In this document: piece by piece, positions 27,301 through 36,300 of the stretch | Numbering within the stretch: position 1 is the first letter of the stretch | Layout: every line of letters begins with the position of its first letter | Assembly (NCBI GenBank): GCA_026874595.1 | Contig: CM049308.1 | Coordinates: 18,412,001 to 18,476,000, forward strand | Direction of reading: 5' to 3' | Length of the DNA: 64,000 nt | Origin: Sipunculus nudus | Taxonomy: Eukaryota; Annelida; Sipuncula; Golfingiida; Sipunculidae | The notes under the pieces: model-generated | Seen by the model: only the letters and a program-made list of their open reading frames with translations | Database searches by the model: none | What the model was told of the DNA's origin: nothing | Position numbers and translations under genes: made by a program

Positions 27301-30300
27301 CACGTCTCCTGATTGTAAATCCTCACCCCTTCAGCGACGTAATATCTACAAACAACAGGTGAAAAGATGCTATATCTTACTCAACAATATTGCTTTATAT
27401 AAACAGTAAAATCTCTACTAATGCAAACCTGAGTTTAGATATCATCTCAAAATAACAATCTCTTTTTCACAATACCAATTCTTTTTTGTTCTTTATATCA
27501 GACCTCACTGAGATGACCACCTGGAAAATGTGGCCACTTTATTTTGGTCCCATTGGTTGTGGTAATTTTGAGGTTTTACTGTACATGCAAAGTTCAGTCA
27601 TATTTCAGGGCAACTGAATATAAATCTCCATATGGGAGGTGAGAAATTTTCTATTTACTGCCATAGTGGAGAAAGTGGTGGTACTAATTTAGTCAAGGCC
27701 CACACATCACTGATGTGTCCAGATCTGACACAAGCTTTACACCAGGGTAACACCTGGACACAATGTGCTAAACCAGGGTGACATCAGGAAGTGACAGAAA
27801 ACTGGTGAGATGTCAGGATATTTTTCAACATATTAAAAAGCTTTATAGAGTCAGGGTGACACTTTGACTCATCAGGGTGACATTGGGATGATATAAGGTG
27901 ACAATAAGGTGACATTGGGGTGACACTGGAGCACATTTGGGTGACATTGGGACATGTTGGGGTGACACTGGGACAGCATTTGGACAGCATATGTCCGTGT
28001 GGGCCAGCTTTAACCAAATAGTTCATGTAATGTATTAGGGCTGGTGAAATATATTGACAATCAATCAATGTGAGAGGACTAGCTCTGACAAGAATCAATG
28101 TCATGACCATTCAAGAATCCATCAAGAACCAAGACAAATATCTTCAGCAAACTGAACAAGGTTTAAGCTTATTTGTGACCTGTGTAAAATGGAAATTAAG
28201 CAAAAATACTTTTTTTTCTATATCAAGGACAGTTGGGACATGCAGCCTCAGAAATTTTGTCAATACAATTTAGTACTACTATTCTTGTTCAAAAGTATAA
28301 GCATTGCAGCCCAGCCATGTTTAAATATATTACAGACTCTCTTACAAGTAATGAGAGAATATAGGTACTTTATTTGGTATTTTAATTATATTCTGCTTTT
28401 TTATTCAGGGCCAAAACTGATATCAATATTACTCCCAATAACATTATCTGACTGACAATGAATCACTGATAGGTAGCCCTATTATAGAATCCTTGATTAA
28501 GAAAATATCACACATGGCAAAAATGTATCTACTCAATCAGTGATGACCATACCTGTTTAAACAAAGACGGGGAAGGAGAGTTGGGTAGAACTTGTGTCGC
28601 TCCTCGTCTGTCGGCAATCCCTCCAGGAAATTCCTAGCAGCCACAGAAGCAGCCAGGCGGACCTGAAGAGAGGCAAGATGTATGAACAAAATAAACCATA
28701 CTCAAGAAAGTGGTAGAATTTTAGTCTGCTTGATATTCTTGCAAACTGAATAAAGTTTCCATCATTTCAGGATCAGTTAGATTAATATTAGGTAATAATG
28801 CCCAATTCTTCCACCAGATGTCAACTCCACTGGCAGTTCATTTTACTTGTGAAGATATAAAGCAAGAAACAAGTTTTATCCTTCATCCATATTAAATTGT
28901 ATGATACTATAATATTATAAAGGGGATTACAATCTACACAAAAGTCAAAATCTAACACAAGGTTCATTCCAGTGTACATCATACATCTAAAAGAACTCTA
29001 AAGCTGCCACTAAAACTTATAAAGAGTTCAATCCTATTGACACAAATGTGCTACCCGCCTAGTGTATGTCAAATGGAATTTCATAAAAAAAATTAAATGA
29101 ATAATAGTCCTGGAGAGAATATAGATAGTTGCAGCCGATCAGGGCATTAGAAGATATACGTGATTTGTATTTGTTGAAGACGTTGTTATTGTGAGATTGG
29201 AGCCAGTCAATGACGATGGTGGCCAATTGTTGGATGTTACTGGAATAAACCGTGTTCTTCAGTTCAGACAAGGAGTGGTATTTTGGACTTTTCAGTGTGA
29301 AAGAACTCGGAATATATGTCCGCTGCGTGTGTGGTGTGACACCTATACAATCATCAATCTACATTGTCTTAATAAATATGTTAAGTGATGAATTATTAAC
29401 ATACATTACAAAATATTTTAATATGAAAACATCAACTTAAAATGACATAAACAGCAAACACACACCCACAGATTTGAAAAGCCCACCAACAGAAGTGTCA
29501 TTAATATAAGGCCCTGTAATAATTTTTGAGTATTTTTAACAATTTGATATTTACTTTAATTCTAAATAAACTGAATTTATGTAAATATTACCTGACTCCA
29601 GTTGTCAGCCAGTCCATTACCAACATGTTGAGCAAACTGGTCTCCATAATAAAATATGGCATTGTCTTCTCCCAAGACCACCACACCAGTATCTGAATGA
29701 TGTATACAACACATTAAAGGGGGTCTATAAAGAACTCCTTCCTCTGCCAAGGCTGAACATCCAAACTTGTGAAACAGAAAAGGCAATTAAAACCAAAAGC
29801 TGGGAAACCTGATTTGGGATTTTAACCTGACACTGTCCTCTAGGCAGGCACATGACCACTGGCCCAACCAATCACTGAATTTTTAGGTTTTTTTTCCAGT
29901 AAGTGCAAAGTTATAATAGCGGAGCAAGAAATGTGTTCTGTAGGGAAACAACTGAAATAAAACACTTATATCATCAGAAAGCGAGGGAAAAATTTATTGA
30001 CATTGACACTAAACATACTAAAATTCATGAACGGAGTAAGATGTAAAAACCTATAATAGTTTATACCTATTTATTAAACTGATGAAAAGTAAAGAATTTT
30101 TCAGTTCGGTGTGCATTAAAGTATGTGTGGACAACACACTATTATAATGCATTATATCAGAAAGAAGCAAATTTTCCTCCCAAAGGGCCACATGGAACCT
30201 TTGCAAAATCTTAAGCCAACCAATTCAACAAGTAACTAAATTAAAGCTATTTTTTATACAAAATATAGTATACACTCAAGCATTGATTAAATATAATAAT

Positions 30301-33300
30301 TTAATTAAATATATATCACAAGACCAAAATACTACACCAGTAACTGCCATATAACTGATTCTGTTTATGCTCTTGTTAAGTTTTTACACTACAAGAGAAT
30401 ACTTAGGAATGCACAAAAGGACTCTCCATTGCAAAAACATGTGGGGCATTATATCAGAGGGAGGCAAATTTTCCTTTCCAAGGGCCACATGGAACCTTGG
30501 CAAAGTCTCCAGCCAACCAATTCAACAAGAAAGCAAAATTAAAGTTACTATTATACAAAATATAGTATACACTCATGCATCAATTAAATATAATATAATA
30601 ATATAATTAGATATATATCACAAGACCAAAATAATACACAGGTCACTGCCATATAACTGTTTCTGTTTGTGCTTTTGTTAAGTCCTTATACTTCAACAAC
30701 AAGAGAATACCTAGGAATGCACAAAATGACACTGCCATGCAAAAACGTAGCACATAAACAGCCTTTGTAGGCCACATGCAAGCAGTACTTTGTAAACCCC
30801 TCTGTTAAACTTATGCAAGTACTGGTAATTCAAGTAAAGCATCACCTGTTGTGTTACAGCTGACAAGTGATCCACAGACATAGAATCCTGTCTCCCTTAC
30901 AAAGCGGTTGGTGTGAGTAAGGGCTTGGAAGATCAGATCCAACAGGTCCTGGTCCACGTGGGAATTAAATGATGGTCCACATCCCACGATCATGTGCTGT
31001 AAACACCTGATAAAAAGAGATTTACAAAACATATAATCTAACGAAGGTCTACATCCCATGAAAATGTGTTGTAAACACCTGATGAAAAGAGAATAACAAA
31101 ATATATAAACAAATGATAGTCCACATCCCACAATCATGTTCAGTAAACACTTGATAAAAAGAGAAGTGCCAAATATATATAAACAATGGAAAACATTAGA
31201 CAACTGTGTGCTGTAAATACTTGTGGGAATACTGCCAGGGAAATACAAATTGCTCATAAATATGCAACAGCTGCAACATGATTGCCAATTTTAAGGCCAA
31301 TTTTTAAAAGAGTGCTGATGATAAAACTGCTACATTAAGTCAAAATGAAAGGTCAAGGTAACTGCTAGGTTGCTGAACCTTTTGTCCTGTGTTATAAGTA
31401 TGGTTTTAACACTGGTTGCTACTGTTGATATTACCCCATGAGCAGTTTTGAGACAATGAGGAGAGAATCAATCTACAGAGAGAGTCTGGTAGTGTGGGGA
31501 CATGTATCAGCAAAGTTTAAAGCAGAATAATAATTTTTTGGACCACTGCCTCAAATTACAGTAGGAATTTTAAATCTATTCCAGATAATACAATTTCTTT
31601 ATATGTGGGTCCATTAATGTTTGTGATCGGTTATGTGTCAATAATGCAACCAATACAATTAATTGTGAAGAAATCCAACCAAACATTGATATAATAAACT
31701 TGATCAGTACGACATTCTTCGCGTCATTTTCATCTCACTTGTACATAATGTGATTCCCTTACTTCATCCATGTTTCCAGTGATTTCCATCCAGCCGTATC
31801 ATGAAAAATGTCTTCTGCTGATGCCCGTCTCTACAATAAAATAAAAATTCCTGTATTGTCTGTAACAAAGCAGAGCTATAATGCTATACTGAATTAGAAG
31901 AGCAAATGATCAAATAGCAAAAAAAATAATTCAACTGAAGTCTAAATACCTAGTTGAGAAAGATTGTATCATACAGTATCCTTAAGTACTGGGTAAAACT
32001 ACAATGCAAATTTAGTCAGCATCTTTCACATGATCTTTGTGAATAAATCTCTGAATGTGATATCCCCTATTTTCACTGAAGATCAACACAATCATGCAAG
32101 GCTGCCATACATATTTCACTTGCTGAATCGTTTACCTCTAAACAAAATTAAAACAATTTTTTTCACAATTTCAAAACATTTCTATAAAACTGGTAATGCC
32201 TTTTTTTTGGTCGTCATAGCACAATTCAGACCTAATGCAAACCTGTGCCATGAGATTACACCAGGTATAATGCTTAATGCTGGACCATTACTTTTCAAAA
32301 ACATGTGTAACATGTATATGAACAATGTAAGTACTAAACACTTGGAACAAGAAACAATTAAATAAACATCACGGCTGAAATTCTAGCATGGGTGCACACA
32401 ACACAAAAACTAGAATACGGGTAGTCAACAAGCGACTACTTGTATCCGCCAAAATCAGAGTGGGACGGGTGAAGTGAGGAATGGATTGAGTGGCAAGGGG
32501 AAATAGAGTGAGGCGTGTTGCATAATAGCCTGGATGTCTACAGCCTAAATGTGTATGTAGGCTGCGCCACCTACCACAAAATCCAGAAAGCTGTCCAAGA
32601 TGTATAAACATGCAAAATTTAAGGCAGACAAGTCAAACCACTACTGAGATATGAGTGATTTTAGCTCATGGCAGACAAACAGACAGACACTGTGCAAAAA
32701 TGGTGGCAGGTGGCACCACCAATTTTGTGTATGATTAAGAGCTATGTGAGATCTATAGACATGCAAAATTCCAGGGGGATATGTCAAACCAGTCCTAAAA
32801 TATAAGCCTGAATGTCTGCAGCGTATACATAAATGTAGGTGGTGCCACCTGCCACAAAATCCAGAAAGCTATCCAAGATGTATCAACATGCAAAATTTTA
32901 GGCAGATAAGTCAAACCACTACTGAGATATGAGTGATTTCAGCCCAAGGCAGACAAACAGACAGACGCTGTGCAAAAATGGTGGCAGGAAGCCCCACCAA
33001 TTTTGTGTATGATTAAGAGCTATGTGAGATCTATACACATGCAAAATTTCATGGGGATATGTCAAACCAGTCCTGAGATATAAGCCTGAATGTCTGAAGC
33101 GTATACATAAATGTAGGTGGCGCCACCTGCCACAAAATTGAGAAAGCTATCTAAGATGTATAAACCTGCAAAATTGTAGGTAGATATGTCAAACCACTGC
33201 CAAGATATGAGTGATTTTATCCCACGGCAAACAAATAGATGGACACTATGCAAAAGTGATTGCAGGTGGCGCCACCAGTTTTGCGTATGATAAAGAGCTA

Positions 33301-36300
33301 TGTGAGATCTATAAACATGCAAAATTTCTGCCCAATCGGTCAAATGGTTCCAGAGATATGAGCTTAGATATCTGCAGTGTAAATTTGAATGTAGGTGGCA
33401 CCATCTGCCATAAAATAAAGAAAGCTGTTAAGGATGTATAAACCTGCAAAATTTCAGGTGGATAAGTCAAACCACTGCCTAGATATGAGTGATTTTATAC
33501 CAAGGCTGATGAACAGATGGACGCTGAGCAAAAATGGTTATAGGTGGCGCCACCAGTTTTGTGTATGATAAAGAACCATGGGAGATCTATACACATGCAA
33601 AAGTTTGGCCTAACTGGTCAAATGGTTCCAGAGATGTGAGGTTGGATGTCTGCAGCTTAAATGTGACGTAGGTGGCGCCACCTGTCATAAAATCAAGAAA
33701 GATGTCCAAGATGTATACACATGCAAGATTTCAGGTCAATAAGTCCAACCAATGCAGAGATATGAGTGTTTTTATCCCAAGGCAGATAAACAGATGGACG
33801 CTGTGCAAAAATCTAAGAAAATGCAGTTAGAAAAAAAATAAATGATGACCAATTATTTGCAAAAAATTTAGTGATGCTAGCTCCTGCCATTTTTGAAATA
33901 GGTATGGTTAACTAGAAGTGACGCACGCGCACTGATGCACTATGGACAATGCAGCAAACATTGCATAAGCTCACAGGTTAGCTAAAAAAAGTTTTAGATG
34001 ACAAATCTTTTGCAAAAAAATTGGTGATGCTAGCTCCTGCTTTTTTTGAGATAGCTATGATGCACAACAGAAGACGGACGACGCCACACCATTGCATAAG
34101 CTCACAGATTCACTAAAAATGCAAACCAAGTTTTTTCAAACAGCTGAAAAATATAGTTCCAATAATCTTGGAATTCTGCATCAAGACATTGTGTCTAGAC
34201 TTCTAGATGCTGTGTCTAGACGTCTAGACACATTGTCTAGACACCCGCCAGAGCCAGGTCAGTTGCCATGGTGATGTCTGGACCCCACCTGGTTGTACTG
34301 AGTGACCTCTTGACTTGGCTGCTGAAACTCAGCATGTTGTCAAATCTGTTTTCAAACACAGAAAGCCTTTTTTCTATTGGCTACAATGCTTTTTTAAAGC
34401 TGTATTTACCCAATCTATTCTTATAAAACTGGCAGAACCCTACCACAGAATAATTCTTGTAAAGTTTAAACCAATCAGCTTAAAAGTTTCATCATAAATC
34501 AGTGTATAAGCTAGAAGAGTTGAAATTGACATTTTCGCTTGAAAAAAAAACCCAGATCAATGTAGATGGCACCACCGATACCTCAATTTCAGATATGAAA
34601 TATGTGACAATCATTGGTATAAAATTTGGTGATTATAGCTCAAGCCGTTTCTGAGATTTTAATTTTAGTGTGTTTTTTTGGACAGATGACTAAGTTCAAC
34701 CTCCTGTAACTCGGCCAAAAATCTCAGAACTGGAACCATTCGAACAACCTGAGAGAGATTGTTCCAGGGATCATTTCTGTGAAATATTGGACAATTTGGC
34801 TGGACAGAAAAAGATTTTTAAAGCTTTATTAGCTTTTTCCCTATAAAATCTATAAAAATGCAATAATAAACAAAATCCGATAAAGTTTTTCAGATGACTG
34901 ATTATTTGCAAAATATTTGGTGATGCTAGCTCCTGCCGTTTTTGAGATAGCTATGGTTAATGTACAGACGATGCATGACGTACGACGCACGCCTCCGCAC
35001 CATCACATAAGCTCACAGGTTCGCTAAAAACATCCGAACAAGGGTTTTGGGACGGACTATAGATCACAGTTTTAAAACAAATTATACAGCCTCATAATTC
35101 TATGTTGAAAAATAAATAAAAATGTTATCCTTTCAGGAAATAGGTTCAGCTTATGCAAATATACATCATTATTTCTTATGTGCAAATGTGTCATCTGATA
35201 ATATTATGGGATCTGTAAAAATGTATGCTTGACATGCAGAAATATGCAGGTTTGCCTCTGGTGCTGACATCTAGTGGGACATTTGGTACTCATATTAATA
35301 ATATAAGAAAACTGATTAAAACTTTTTAAGACTTGGACGGCACAAAACTGAAATCCTCACTGAAGAAGAGGGGCAACTGAATACCAGAATTAACACACTT
35401 TTTCAAGTATAGACCATTCCTTAGTGCCCGTATAGGAAAAATCCAATTAGTCCACAACCACTATCCTCGTTAGTAATTTGTTTTCACAGCTTTTAGTTAC
35501 ACTTAGCAGACTGGTCTTTCCTGATAGTTTATATCTGGGAAAAGGTCATTTGGTAGATTTATATGCCATTTACTTTATTCTTATTGTGTAAATAACTTTG
35601 TTACTCTGTTTGAGTGAAGCCTGTGAGAGGAAAGAAACCTGTCTGCCAGGTCATCCTCTCTGTGTAAATACCTGCTGTGATCATGGAGAGGAAGACAACT
35701 TGTCTGCCTGCTCTTGTTAAATGTTTGTTGTCATCTCTGTGTTCATACCTGCTGTGATCATGGAGAGGAAGACAACTTGTCTGCCTGCTGTTGTTATATG
35801 CTTGTTGTCCTCTCTGTGTAAATACCTGCTGTGATCATGGAGAGGAAGACAACTTGTCTGCCTGCTCGTGTAAAATGTTTGTTGTCATCTCTGTGTTCAT
35901 ACCTGCTGTGATCATGGAGAGGAAGACAACTTGTTTGCCAGGTCATCCTCTCTGTTTACATACCTATCTGTGATCATGGAGAGGAAGACAACTTGTCTGC
36001 CTGCTCTTGTTAAATGTTTGTTGTCATCTCTGTGTTCATACCTGCTGTGATCATGGAGAGGAAGACAACATGTCTGCCAGGTCATCCTCTCTGTTTACAT
36101 ACCTATCTGTGATCATGGAGAGGAAGACAACTTGTCTGCCAGGTCATCTTCTGTGTACATACCTATCTGTGATCATGGAGAGGAATACAACTTTTCTGCA
36201 TGCCTGCTCTGGTTACATGTTTGTTGTCCTCTCTCTGTACTTACCTTCTGTGACAATGGAGAGATAGACAACTTGTCTGCCAGTTCATCTGCCTTCTCTT

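Noticed and set aside
26991-27362. The 123-codon plus-strand open frame as a gene
   Set aside because: It is antisense to exon 7 of the HEAT gene, which fits splice phase and family-like sequence far better.
31041-31186. The two extra acceptor-edge copies as independent exons
   Set aside because: They lack donors before the next copy and the exon 3 to exon 4 join at 31006 is in perfect phase without them; kept only as a finding.
32545-33830. CRISPR-like array because of the regular palindromic repeats
   Set aside because: The genome is clearly eukaryotic, the units are about 140 bp without unique spacers, and the array lies inside an interspersed repeat.
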